Assembly: GCA_022013615.1 (NCBI GenBank)
Contig: JAKLQB010000055.1
Location: 1 to 14,339, forward strand
Reading direction: 5' to 3'
From: Desulfobacterales bacterium
Lineage (GTDB): Bacteria > Desulfobacterota > DSM-4660 > Desulfatiglandales > Desulfatiglandaceae
DNA: 14,339 nt
A program made the position numbers and the translations under genes. Of the stretch, positions 1 to 7,714 are shown in pieces (position 1 is the stretch's first letter; every line of letters starts with the position of its first letter). The notes under the pieces are model-generated. The model did not search any database. It had not been told where the DNA came from and saw only the letters and a list, made by a program, of their open reading frames with translations.

Positions 1-881
1 ACTTTCTCCTCCCATTCGATTGCCATAATATGAAATCCTTTTACCCCTTCCACCTCCTTGAGACGCTGGATGGTTTCAACGCAGATATTGATTCCTTCTT
101 CTGCCTGTTTTTCCTTGGGTACACCGCTCATGCGTTTGACAACTTCATCAGGCACGTCCATACCAGGCACCCGGTTTTTCATGTATTTTGCCATGCCGGC
201 AGATTTAAAAGGAGTGACTCCTGCCAGGATGTAGACTTTCTCGTGGAGCCCCCTGTCACGGGCCTGTTTCAGCCAGAGTTCGAATTTTTCAAGGTTGTAA
301 ATGCACTGGGTCTGTATGAATTCCACCCCGGCCGCTATCTTTTTGGCCAAACGGGGGACTCGGATCTCAAAAGGATCGGCAAAGGGGTTGGCGGCGGCGC
401 CTACAAACATCTGTGGAGGCCGTTTGATCTCATCTCCTCCCAGAAATTTTCCCTCATCCCTCATTAACCTTACGGTCTGGATCAGTTGTATTGAATCAAT
501 ATCAAACACATTCTGGCCCTGGGGACTGTCACCAAAAATCTGGTGGTCTCCTGAAAGGCAGAGGATATTGTAAATATCAAAAGAGGCGGCTCCCAGGATG
601 TCGCTCTGGAGAGCAATCCGGTTCCTGTCCCGTGTAACCATCTGAAGCGTTGGCTCAACACCCATTTTTTTTAAGTGGATGCAGGCTGCCAGGCTGCAAA
701 GACGGGTCACTGACGTCTGATTATCCGTGATATTGATGGCATCCACATAATCCTTGATCATTTCCGCTTTACTGGTGATAGCTTCGGGATCACTTCCCCT
801 CGGTGGCCCGCATTCTGATGTAACCGCCAGGTGTCCTGCCGCGAGAATTTTTTCCAGCTTGCTCGGTGTCCTCGTGCTCAT
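1..881 (-). CDS. metF: Methylenetetrahydrofolate reductase, MetF-type (partial, C-terminus beyond left edge)
   Basis: Flavin-dependent reductase interconverting methylene- and methyl-tetrahydrofolate in the methyl branch of the Wood-Ljungdahl pathway, cytoplasmic. The protein begins MSTRTPSKLEKILAAGHL and is open to base 1, giving 293 visible residues that end at MAIEWEEK. Comparison with the second copy at 11842-12774 suggests that about 17 residues are missing. Visible family features are the SECGPP motif, whose Glu23 should correspond to the catalytic Glu of E. coli MetF (SFEFFPP), the flavin-region segment NILCLSGD with the conserved Asp, and FIQTQ with the conserved Gln. The ATG at 881-879 overlaps the metV stop as ATGA, so translation is probably coupled to metV. 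It is the last visible gene of the left-hand hdrA-mvhD-metV-metF module. Family assignment is firm; the physiological direction (methyl oxidation or methylene reduction) cannot be read from the sequence. Confidence 0.93.
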   Translation of the reverse strand, partial: MSTRTPSKLEKILAAGHLAVTSECGPPRGSDPEAITSKAEMIKDYVDAINITDNQTSVTRLCSLAACIHLKKMGVEPTLQMVTRDRNRIALQSDILGAASFDIYNILCLSGDHQIFGDSPQGQNVFDIDSIQLIQTVRLMRDEGKFLGGDEIKRPPQMFVGAAANPFADPFEIRVPRLAKKIAAGVEFIQTQCIYNLEKFELWLKQARDRGLHEKVYILAGVTPFKSAGMAKYMKNRVPGMDVPDEVVKRMSGVPKEKQAEEGINICVETIQRLKEVEGVKGFHIMAIEWEEK

Positions 882-1546
882 AGTCTCACATCCTCCCTGA
901 CCACTTTTCTGGGCCCGCCGGCACGTTCTGTTGACCAGTCTTTTATGGGCATGATCTGCTCGTATTCGTCAAACCTGTCCAGCTCTTTGAGCCGGTCAAT
1001 AATAAGCTGCCAGGCACAGTCAAGATCTTTGCTTATCTCACATTTTCCCTTAGTAGACCCGCCGCAGGGACCGTTTAAAAGCCTTTTGGCGCACCGGGAA
1101 ATAGGACAGATTCCCGCGGTTTTTCCCAGGATACACTGCCCGCAACCCTGACACCGTTCGCTCCACACGCCTCTTTCTTCGGCAGCACCCATAAAACAGG
1201 TGTTGACTCCGGGAAAGACCGGGGTACTGAAGTATTTTTCCGCCATAAACTGGACCCCGACCCCACAGGCCAGGGATAAGACAGCGTCATATTGATCAAT
1301 CCTGTCCCGGATTTCCTCCAGGTATTCATGATCACACTGTCGTTCCAGTGTGACTTCGTCTATATCTACTTTTTTCCCTTCATTCATAAAATACATGCGC
1401 AGGGCTGAGGCCAAAATGCCAACCTCCTTTTTCCCCCCGGCTTCACATACGGTCACACACTCATTGCACCCTGCAATCAGGAGTTTTTGGAAATCCTTTA
1501 CCTCGTCAATGATTTCCTCAATCGGCTTTTTATCTGCAACAATCAT
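878..1546 (-). CDS. metV: MetV-type zinc/iron-sulfur partner of methylenetetrahydrofolate reductase
   Basis: 222-residue partner of MetF, matching the MetV family (the 'MTHFR C-terminal' family found in acetogens and other Wood-Ljungdahl bacteria). It is very cysteine rich: C27-x2-C30-x3-C34 near the N-terminus, single Cys at 71, 94 and 117, then a dense C-terminal set (C132, C135, C138, C147, C152, C161, C169, C177) in motifs such as RCQGCGQC and LLNGPCGG. These are plausible ligands for the zinc and iron-sulfur centres known for the family; which residue binds which metal is not shown. The start is the ATG at 1546, with an AGAGAGG ribosome site about 9 nt upstream. The stop TGA is shared with the metF start in an ATGA overlap. 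A close paralogue lies at 12771-13439. Unlike that copy, this gene is separated from mvhD by 182 bp carrying a repeat array. Confidence 0.93.
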   Translation of the reverse strand: MIVADKKPIEEIIDEVKDFQKLLIAGCNECVTVCEAGGKKEVGILASALRMYFMNEGKKVDIDEVTLERQCDHEYLEEIRDRIDQYDAVLSLACGVGVQFMAEKYFSTPVFPGVNTCFMGAAEERGVWSERCQGCGQCILGKTAGICPISRCAKRLLNGPCGGSTKGKCEISKDLDCAWQLIIDRLKELDRFDEYEQIMPIKDWSTERAGGPRKVVREDVRL

Positions 1547-1616
1547 GGGGAATAACCTCTCTTTCTTCGCTAACAGGTAAGTCTTTAAGTCATTTAACTG
1601 GTTGTGCTTTGAAAAT

Positions 1617-1728
1617 CATGTTTCGGGTTGCGAGTTCCGGGTTACGCGTTAAGAGACCAGGTAATTGAAATGAAACCCGAAACTCGTAACCCGCAACTTG
1701 TAACCCGCAACTCGTAACCCGCAACTCA
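1617..1728. repeat. 14-bp tandem repeat array with inverted copies, between mvhD and metV
   Basis: Four consecutive 14-bp units of consensus TAACCCGCAACTCG occupy 1673-1686, 1687-1700, 1701-1714 and 1715-1728; units 2 to 4 differ only in the last three bases. Two degenerate copies in the opposite orientation lie at 1617-1630 and 1631-1644. The two sets can pair across a spacer of about 28 nt to form a long hairpin in the transcript. The array abuts the mvhD stop codon at 1729. The equivalent junction in the right-hand module is only 11 bp, so this looks like an inserted intergenic repeat element rather than an ancestral part of the operon. Confidence 0.85.
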
Positions 1729-2160
1729 TCACGCCGCCTTTTTCTTATGGGCAAGTTTGATCGGGTTCGGGCCCAACTCCTTTATCTTTTCAGTCATTTC
1801 TACTGCATACTTAGCAAATCGCGGGCCTTCACTGGACGAAAGATTATACATCCGCACCCTTTCGCCTCCAATTCCTATGGTATCAAGAATCTTTTTGGCC
1901 TGATCTACCCTTTTCCGGGCCTGGAGGTTGCCGTTTTCAAAACGACATTCCCCTTCAAGACAGCCCACAACATAAACGCCGTCTGCCCCTTTTTCAAATG
2001 CACGTAATATGTGAATGATATCCACCTTTCCGGTACAGGGCATCCTGACGATCCTGATGGTGCCCGGATAGTTGATGCGCATGGAACCTGCCAGGTCCGC
2101 AGCCGTATATCCTCAGAAATTGCAGCAAAAGGCAATAATTATGGGTTCAAAATCTTTCAT
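1729..2160 (-). CDS. mvhD: MvhD/FlpD-type electron-transfer subunit, predicted selenoprotein (copy 1)
   Basis: MvhD-family [2Fe-2S] protein that passes electrons between an oxidoreductase (here probably MetF/MetV) and HdrA in the cytoplasm. The full product is 143 residues and starts at the ATG 2160-2158, preceded by GGAAGGA 8 nt upstream. It reads MKDFEPIIIAFCCNF, then TGA (codon 16), then GYTAADLAGSMR in the same frame. Methanogen MvhD has FCCNWC at this place, and selenoprotein VhuD carries Sec there, so TGA is read as selenocysteine. Further conserved cysteines are C12, C13, C42 (PCTGKVD), C67 and C72 (GCLEGEC). If TGA were a stop, the remaining 117-residue frame from ATG 2082 would lack the N-terminal cysteine motif. 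The gene lies 87 bp after hdrA and before metV. Its paralogue at 13451-13876 has TGA at the same site. Confidence 0.92.
2083..2098 (-). promoter_or_regulatory. Candidate bacterial SECIS hairpin of mvhD copy 1
   Basis: On the coding strand GGACCTGGCAGGTTCC starts 14 nt after the TGA. It can fold as GGA-CCT paired with AGG-TCC, with one unpaired U on the 3' side and a GGC loop that places GG at nt 21-22 after the TGA. Bacterial SECIS elements carry a short upper stem with guanines in the apical loop at about this distance, as in fdhF. The bulged U is on the opposite side from that in E. coli fdhF, so binding of the element by SelB is inferred. Confidence 0.6.
2113..2115 (-). other. In-frame TGA predicted to encode selenocysteine (MvhD copy 1, Sec16)
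   Basis: The codon TGA falls between FCCNF and GYTAADLAG, with uninterrupted MvhD-family homology on both sides in one frame. The position corresponds to a Cys in MvhD and to Sec in VhuD of methanogens. The paralogue in this window has TGA at the equivalent codon. Confidence 0.92.
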
Positions 2161-2209
2161 TACAATATTCCTTCCTTTGATCTGTTCGTTGTGTTCCGTG
2201 CACCCAGTA

Positions 2210-2247
2210 AACTCAATAAACCCAAAGAACCGAAAAACTCAATAAAC
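2210..2247. repeat. Pair of 12-bp direct repeats in the hdrA-mvhD gap
   Basis: AACTCAATAAAC occurs at 2210-2221 and again at 2236-2247, a 26-bp period, in the 87-bp gap between hdrA and mvhD. The second copy abuts the hdrA stop codon. No pairing structure or known function is evident. Confidence 0.5.
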
Positions 2248-5200
2248 TCACAACACCCCTTCCAGCAATGCTTCCACTTTACTCATGACCTGGTCATCCT
2301 CATACCAGTTCAGTTCTATGGCCTTGGCAGGGCATTCGGCAGCGCATATGCCGCAACCATGGCACAGGGCTTCATCAATTTCACTGACGCCTTCTTCGTT
2401 GATGTGAGGTACTCCATAGGGGCAGGCTCGAACACAAACAAGGCATGCTGCGCACAGATCCGGATCGACTCTCGCTGTTATAGCAGAAAGAGTAATTTCT
2501 GACTGGGAAAGGAAGATAGTGGCCCTGGAGGCGGCTGCAAGGGACTGGGAGATGGCTTCAGATATTAGCTTCGGGCTGTGTGCGGTTCCGCACACGAAAA
2601 TCCCCTCATTGGCCAGATCCACCGGCCTCAACTTGACATGGGCTTCAATAAAATACCCCTCATTATTTCTGGGCAGCTTTAGTATAGATGACAGTTCCTC
2701 AGTGTCTTCTGCCACCATACCAGCACTCAGCGTTAGAAGGTCAGCAGAGATGACAAGATCTCGCTGCAGGACATGATCTTTAAAAGTGACCATAATGCCT
2801 TCATCAGTTGCCTCAACCTTTGGGGGATTATCCTCACTAAAGTTCGAAAAAATGATGCCCTGCTGTCTGGCCTCGGTGTAGTACTCCTCCAGCATGCCAT
2901 ACATACGCATGTCTCTGTAAAGGATGTACACATCTGCATCCGGATTGAGTTCCTTGATATGAAGAGCATTCTTGACGGCGCTCTGGCAGCAGACTCGCGA
3001 GCAGTTGGGGTTCTCCTCATTTCTGGATCCCACGCACTGGATCATGACCACTTTATTGAGGTCATCGGCCCCTTTCATTTCCAGCCGTTTTCCCAGTTCG
3101 ATCTGGGTCATCACACGGTAGTCCTGTCCATAGAGATATTCCGATGGTTTATATTCATTTGCTCCGGTGGCCAGAATTACAACACCATGGTCGATCTTGC
3201 GCTCATACATTCCCGGCCCCACCATAATCTCTGTTGTGAAATTCCCCTTGAATCCGCTGAATCCCACTATAAGGGATTCTGTAAGAACCTGGATTTTTTC
3301 GTGGTTAGTGACCTTATCCACCAGTTCCAGAAGGTATCTCTGAATATCTACACCCTCTATGGTGGTCGTCAATTCTCTGGCAAGACCGCCTAATTGGGCC
3401 TTATTTTCTACAATCACTACTTCAAAGCCCTGGTCTGCAAGCCCCAAAGCGGCATTCATTCCTGCCACGCCACCGCCGATAACCAGGGCTCGCTTGTTAA
3501 TGAAAATCTTTTTCTCTTTAAGGGGCTTTAAAAGACCTGCCCTGGCAACAGCCATCCGTACAAGATCTTTTGCCTTTTTTGTGGCGGCTTCCGGATCATT
3601 ACCATGAACCCAGGAGTTCTGATCCCGGATATTGGCCATTTCGAACAAGTACTTATTGAGACCGCATGCCTGAATGGTTTCCTGAAAAAGCGGTTCATGG
3701 GTCCTGGGAGAGCATGAAGCGACCACGACGCGGTTGAGGTTATGTTCCTTGACCATCTCTTTTATTTTTTCCTGAGTATCTTGGGAGCAACTGAACAGAT
3801 TCTCATCAGCAAACACCACGTGGGGGAGGCGGGCAACATAGTCGGTTACTGCAGGAACATCGACAACGCCACCGATATTTATGCCGCAGTTACACACAAA
3901 AACGCCGATCCTGGGCTCTTCATCAGCTACATCCAATTCTTCCGGGATTGTTAGGGTCTTGGTTTGAGTCCATCGGGCTGCGCTTAAATCTATGCTCGCC
4001 GCACAGGCCGCTGCACTTGCATCGGTCACTGAACTGGGAATATCTTTGGGGCCCTGGAATATTCCGCAGGCATAAACGCCAGGGCGGGAAGTAGTAATAG
4101 GACTAAGTGGATGTGTTGATACAAAGTTATGATGGTCAAGGTCAACCCCCAAACGCTCGGCAAGCCCTATAGCTTCAGGATTTGCCTCAAGACCTACCGA
4201 AAGCACCACCATTCCAAAGACTTCTTCTTTCAGCGCACCCGATTCATCCAAATAACCGATGGAAAGGTCATCGGAGCCGCGAATCGGGTCAATGCTGTGG
4301 ACTCTCGAACGGATGAAATTTACACCGTGCTCGTCTCTTGCACGGTTATAGTATTTTTCATAGTCCTTGCCAAACGCCCGAATATCCATAAAGAAGATCG
4401 TTGTTTCCAAAGAGCCGTCACTATGATCTTTGGCAACGACAGCCTCTTTAATAGCATACATACAACACATGGAAGAACAATAACTGTTTCCGCAGTGGGC
4501 CGTGTCTCTTGAACCAACGCACTGCAACCATGCGATCTTTTTTGGTTCTTTTTTATCAGAGGATCGGACGAGATGCCCCATGGTCGGGCCTGTGGCACTC
4601 AAGATACGTTCAAATTCCAGACTGGTGAGCACATTTGGATGACTTTTGTAGTGATAGAACTCTTCATAAGGGGCAGGGTCATGTACGGAAGCACCGGACG
4701 TCAGAATGACCGAACCTATTTCAACTTCTCGTTCGATCTGTTCCTGATCATGGACCACAGCATTGGCTACACATGCCTCTACACACTGATAGCACTCACA
4801 GCAGTATCCGCAGTTCAAGCAGCGGTGCGCTTCACCCTTTCCCGAATCTTCGTCATAGCCGAGTTCCACTTCTTTGAAGTTACCCTCTCGTTCCTCAACA
4901 GCAAGCTCGGCCATTTTGGCTCTGGCTCGCTTTGGTTCATCTTCGGGAATCGGGCGGTAAACTATATCTTCTTTTGAGAGGGGCTCCCTTCCTTCCGCCA
5001 TGTCCTGCCCGTCTATATAGCGTATAATGGACTCGGCCGCCTCTCTGCCAGCAGCAATGGCTTCTATGGCTGTCCGGGGACCAGTTTGTGCGTCGCCACC
5101 AGCAAAAACCCCCTCGCGTTCAGTTGAATAGGTAATAGGGTCTACTTCAACAGTTCCCCAACGTGAGAAACTCAAACCCTTCACATCTTGCAAAACAGAG

Positions 5201-6693
5201 AGGTCAGGTCTTTGGCCGATGGCCGGAATAAGTTGGTCGATCTCAATTTTATACTCGGTTCCGGGGATGGGGATTGGGCTGCGCCTGCCCGACGAATCAG
5301 GTTCACCGAGTTCCATACTAATGCACCGCAGCCCGGAAACTTTGCCATCCTTTGCGAGCACTTCTTGAGGGGCTGAAAGGTAAGTGATCCTGACCCCTTC
5401 TGTCTCCGCTGCCTGGATTTCTTCTTCCCATGCTGGCATCTCGGTGCGGGTGCGGCGGTATACAATGTTAACCTCATCAGCACCCAATCGAAGTGCGCAG
5501 CGGGACACGTCAATGGCTACATTTCCACCTCCGATAATGGCTATTTTTTTGCCTACAGGAGCCTTGCCAGTCAGGTTAATCTCTCTCAGGAAATCAACGC
5601 CTTCGTATACACCCTTGGCTTTCTCGCCCGGAATACCCAAGTCGATTCCTTTGTGGGCCCCGATACTCAAATAGACTGCCTTGTATCCTTCCTTGAAGAG
5701 ATCATCAACGGTCAATTCCGGACCAAGAGGCGTGCTGGTCCTGATCTCGACCCCAAGGTTGGTGATTACTTCGATCTCTTTGTCTAAAACCTCTCTTGGA
5801 AGGCGGTGCTCGGGTATGCCTACCCTCAGCATGCCACCAGGTTCCGGCAGGGCCTCAAAAACGCAGGATAAGACACCTTTACGTGCTAAATGGTAAGCAG
5901 CTGAAAGCCCTGCAGGACCAGACCCGATAATGGCCACCTTTTCTCCCCTTTGGGATAAACATTCTATCTCTATGTCCCTGGGATCAAACTGGTCAGCCGC
6001 CAACCGCTTTAGGTTTCTTATTGCAACCGGTTCATCAACCTCGCACCGGCGGCAAGCATCTTCGCAGCCATGCGGACAAATTCTGCCTAATACGCCGGGA
6101 AGAGGTAATTCTTCCATAATAATCTTGAGGGCTTCTTTGTATTTTCCCTGGCCAACCATCTGAACATAGCCTTGGACATTCAGGCCTGCAGGGCAAGTTA
6201 AACGGCAAGGGGGCTTGCCCGCCTTCTGGATGGCAAACGCACCGGGTATGGCCTGAGCGTATTTTTTGTAGACAGCCTTTCGGGTAGAAAGGCCTACATC
6301 ATATTCATTCTCCAAATCAACTGGACATACTTTGGCACATTCCCCGCAACTGGTGCATTTGTCAGGGTCAATGTACCGTGATCTCTGCACGACACGGGCG
6401 GAAAAATGCCCCACGTTTCCTTGAAGGTCAATGAGATCCGTATTTGTCAAAAGCTCGATGTTCAGATGCCGGCCGACCTCGACCAGTTTGGGGGAGATAA
6501 TTCACATGGCACAATCATTGGTGGGGAATGTCTTGTCTAACTGGGACATGAGACCACCAATGGCAGAAAACTGTTCAAGCAGATACACATAATAGCCGGA
6601 GTCTGCGAGATCAAGGGCGGCTTGCATACCTGCGATCCCTCCACCCACGACCATGACTGATCCTGACAATTGATTGGTTTTTTTCTTGCTCAT
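2248..6693 (-). CDS. hdrA: HdrA-GltD-HdrA fusion flavo-iron-sulfur protein, predicted selenoprotein (1481 aa)
   Basis: Candidate electron-bifurcating hub. Starting from ATG 6693, the order is: FAD fold GGGIAG (17-22); [11 protein letters not shown]64[12 protein letters not shown]; a [4Fe-4S] motif [11 protein letters not shown] (113-123); then an inserted GltD-like segment (about 155-570) with cysteines C206, C210, C214 and C217, FAD motif GSGPAG (257-262) and an NAD(P) site GGGNVA (388-393) followed by [10 protein letters not shown]. The first HdrA then resumes with a Cys-dense motif (625-641) and a QCVGSR...YCSSMCC block (about 723-744). A second, complete HdrA begins at [11 protein letters not shown] (about 932), has FAD motif GGGVAG (1073-1078), and ends in two [4Fe-4S] motifs (C1414-C1424 and C1444-C1454). 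There is no HdrB or HdrC motif. It starts 13 bp after the metF-like gene and precedes mvhD. The GltD part suggests NAD(P)H as a partner; NADPH preference from the arginines is inference. Confidence 0.93.
6469..6486 (-). promoter_or_regulatory. Candidate bacterial SECIS hairpin of hdrA
   Basis: The coding-strand segment CTGGTCGAGGTCGGCCGG begins 15 nt after the TGA. It can form a 6-bp stem (CUGGUC with GGCCGG, two G-U pairs) capped by the loop GAGGUC, whose guanines lie at nt 24-25 after the TGA. This geometry is within the range expected of bacterial SECIS elements. The fold was done by hand and SelB recognition is not demonstrated. Confidence 0.5.
6502..6504 (-). other. In-frame TGA predicted to encode selenocysteine (HdrA, Sec64)
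   Basis: The reading frame runs [11 protein letters not shown], then [18 protein letters not shown] without a shift. Most HdrA proteins have Cys at this place (TNDC-x2-C), and some methanococcal HdrA proteins are selenoproteins. A stop here would leave a 63-residue stub and a 1400-residue remainder without a proper start. Confidence 0.93.
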
Positions 6694-6706
6694 TACCTAC
6701 ACCTCT

Positions 6707-7582
6707 CTATAGCTTTGCTGCATCAAGGACCTGCGGGAGTTTATCCTCCCATCCAACGGTTGAAATCATAACCCCTGCCATTCCCATATCTTTCAGCTGA
6801 CCAATGAGTTCTGCTGCCAATCGTATACACTGCTTTAATTTGTCCGGGGCTTTTTGAATGTCCCGGATTATTTCCTTGGGAATGGAGATGCTTTTGATAT
6901 TCCGATCAATGTACCGGGCCATACCTGCCGATTTTAAAGGGAGAACTGTGGGAATCACCGCCCCTTTACTGGTGTCTACATGTTTCATGAATTGCTGAAA
7001 CCGGTGCAGGTCAAAGACAGGTGTGGTAATCAGGAACTGGACACCGAGGTTTATCATTTTATTGAGGTTTTGCATCTCAATATCCAGTACCCCGCCCAGG
7101 GCGCCTGCATTAACGGTCGAACCGGTGCAGAAACTGGGTGCCCCACTCAGCTCCACACCCGCTATATCTTTCCCGTTTTGGAGTTTTTGAATGGTTTCGA
7201 GAAGTTCAATCAGATTCAAATCGTTTACAAGCCTTGCCTGGGGATGATCGCCATAGGTGATATCTTCCCCGGGAACGGCCATTATATTGGGTATACCGAG
7301 CGCCGCTGCGGCAAGTATATCGGCCTGGAGGGCCAGCCGGTTACGGTCTCGACAGGACACCTGAAATACGGTCTCGATGCCGTGACTCTGCAAAAAGGCG
7401 CAGCCGCCAAGAGAACTGGCTTTCATCACTGCATTGCCCATTTCAGGAACCATAACGGCATCTACTCGTCCTTTGATCTGCCTGGCATTTTTTAAAAAAC
7501 GCGAGAAGTCAGCTCCTTTGGGCGGTTCAAATTCCCCTAAGACGACGAATTCACCTGATTTAATCTTGGCCTCTAACGACAT
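6707..7582 (-). CDS. Divergent MetF-like protein (third methylenetetrahydrofolate reductase homologue)
   Basis: A 291-residue MetF-fold protein (TIM-barrel flavoprotein family), clearly distinct from the two MetF copies that sit beside metV. It keeps GEFEPPKGAD at the N-terminus, where Glu17 aligns with the catalytic Glu, and the CRDRNRLALQADIL segment. Two usual active-site positions differ: the flavin-region SGD is PGED, and the TQ of FIQTQ is TT (FLITTPVF). It may be a MetF with altered folate binding, an accessory subunit for the HdrA fusion 13 bp downstream, or an enzyme for another C1 substrate; the sequence does not decide. ATG 7582 is chosen because GGAGG lies 8 nt upstream. An in-frame GTG at 7597 would overlap that ribosome site. 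It is the first gene after the candidate promoter at 7665-7694. Confidence 0.85.
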   Translation of the reverse strand: MSLEAKIKSGEFVVLGEFEPPKGADFSRFLKNARQIKGRVDAVMVPEMGNAVMKASSLGGCAFLQSHGIETVFQVSCRDRNRLALQADILAAAALGIPNIMAVPGEDITYGDHPQARLVNDLNLIELLETIQKLQNGKDIAGVELSGAPSFCTGSTVNAGALGGVLDIEMQNLNKMINLGVQFLITTPVFDLHRFQQFMKHVDTSKGAVIPTVLPLKSAGMARYIDRNIKSISIPKEIIRDIQKAPDKLKQCIRLAAELIGQLKDMGMAGVMISTVGWEDKLPQVLDAAKL

Positions 7583-7590
7583 AATGTGAT

Positions 7591-7595
7591 CCTCC
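7591..7595 (-). promoter_or_regulatory. Ribosome binding site deciding the metF-like start
   Basis: GGAGG on the coding strand sits 8 nt before ATG 7582. It overlaps the alternative GTG start at 7597, so the shorter protein beginning MSLEAKIK is preferred. Confidence 0.7.
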
Positions 7596-7617
7596 ACGGT
7601 TAGTGGGATAATTTGTG

Positions 7618-7639
7618 AATGGCCTTGGAGATGGCCATT
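7618..7639 (-). promoter_or_regulatory. Hairpin in the predicted 5' leader of the metF-like gene
   Basis: AATGGCC and GGCCATT form a perfect 7-bp stem with an 8-nt loop, between the predicted transcription start (about 7658) and the ribosome site. There is no U-tract, so it is not a classical terminator. A role in leader regulation or mRNA stability is only a possibility. Confidence 0.35.
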
Positions 7640-7644
7640 TCAAG

Positions 7645-7659
7645 ATCAAATGATTTGAT
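7645..7659. promoter_or_regulatory. Perfect 15-bp palindrome, candidate operator
   Basis: ATCAAATGATTTGAT is a perfect palindrome with 7-bp arms around one central base. It lies just downstream of the predicted -10 box and covers the expected transcription start near 7658, a position typical of a repressor site for a dimeric helix-turn-helix protein. No cognate regulator is recognisable in the window. Confidence 0.5.
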
Positions 7660-7664
7660 GTTGT

Positions 7665-7694
7665 TTAATATGACAAATGAGTACCCTCTGTCAA
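7665..7694 (-). promoter_or_regulatory. Candidate sigma70-type promoter for the metF-like/hdrA operon
   Basis: A consensus -35 box TTGACA (7689-7694) is followed after 18 bp by TATTAA (7665-7670), a 4/6 match to the -10 box. It sits in the 132-bp gap after the kinase gene stop, about 75 bp before the ATG of the metF-like gene. It would make the C1/electron-transfer operon transcribable independently of the kinase pair. Confidence 0.5.
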
Positions 7695-7714
7695 TGAGGA
7701 ACCTTCTGTGTGTA

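Noticed and set aside
30..467. Plus-strand open frames, including the 145-codon one here and many over hdrA and metF
   Set aside because: All lie antisense to strong minus-strand genes, lack recognisable domains, and have compositions expected of shadow frames.
878..881. Recoding of the metV TGA to make a MetV-MetF fusion
   Set aside because: The overlap is out of frame (ATGA), and the metV frame beyond the TGA gives no family-like sequence.
1673..1728. CRISPR array from the regular 14-bp repeats
   Set aside because: The repeats are contiguous with no spacers, and no cas genes are present.
2248..2250. TGA ending the HdrA fusion as a selenocysteine codon
   Set aside because: Two residues (VY) follow before the next TGA, and there is no homology beyond it; it is a plain stop.
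6502..6693. Separate 63-residue gene ending at TGA 6502, with the rest of HdrA as its own gene or pseudogene
   Set aside because: HdrA homology continues through the TGA without frameshift, at a known Cys/Sec position, and the downstream part has no credible start or ribosome site.
7583..7597. GTG start at 7597 for the metF-like gene
   Set aside because: It overlaps the GGAGG ribosome site that is well spaced for ATG 7582.
7618..7639. Rho-independent terminator after the REC-kinase gene
   Set aside because: The 7-bp hairpin is not followed by a T-tract on the transcribed strand and lies downstream of the candidate promoter.
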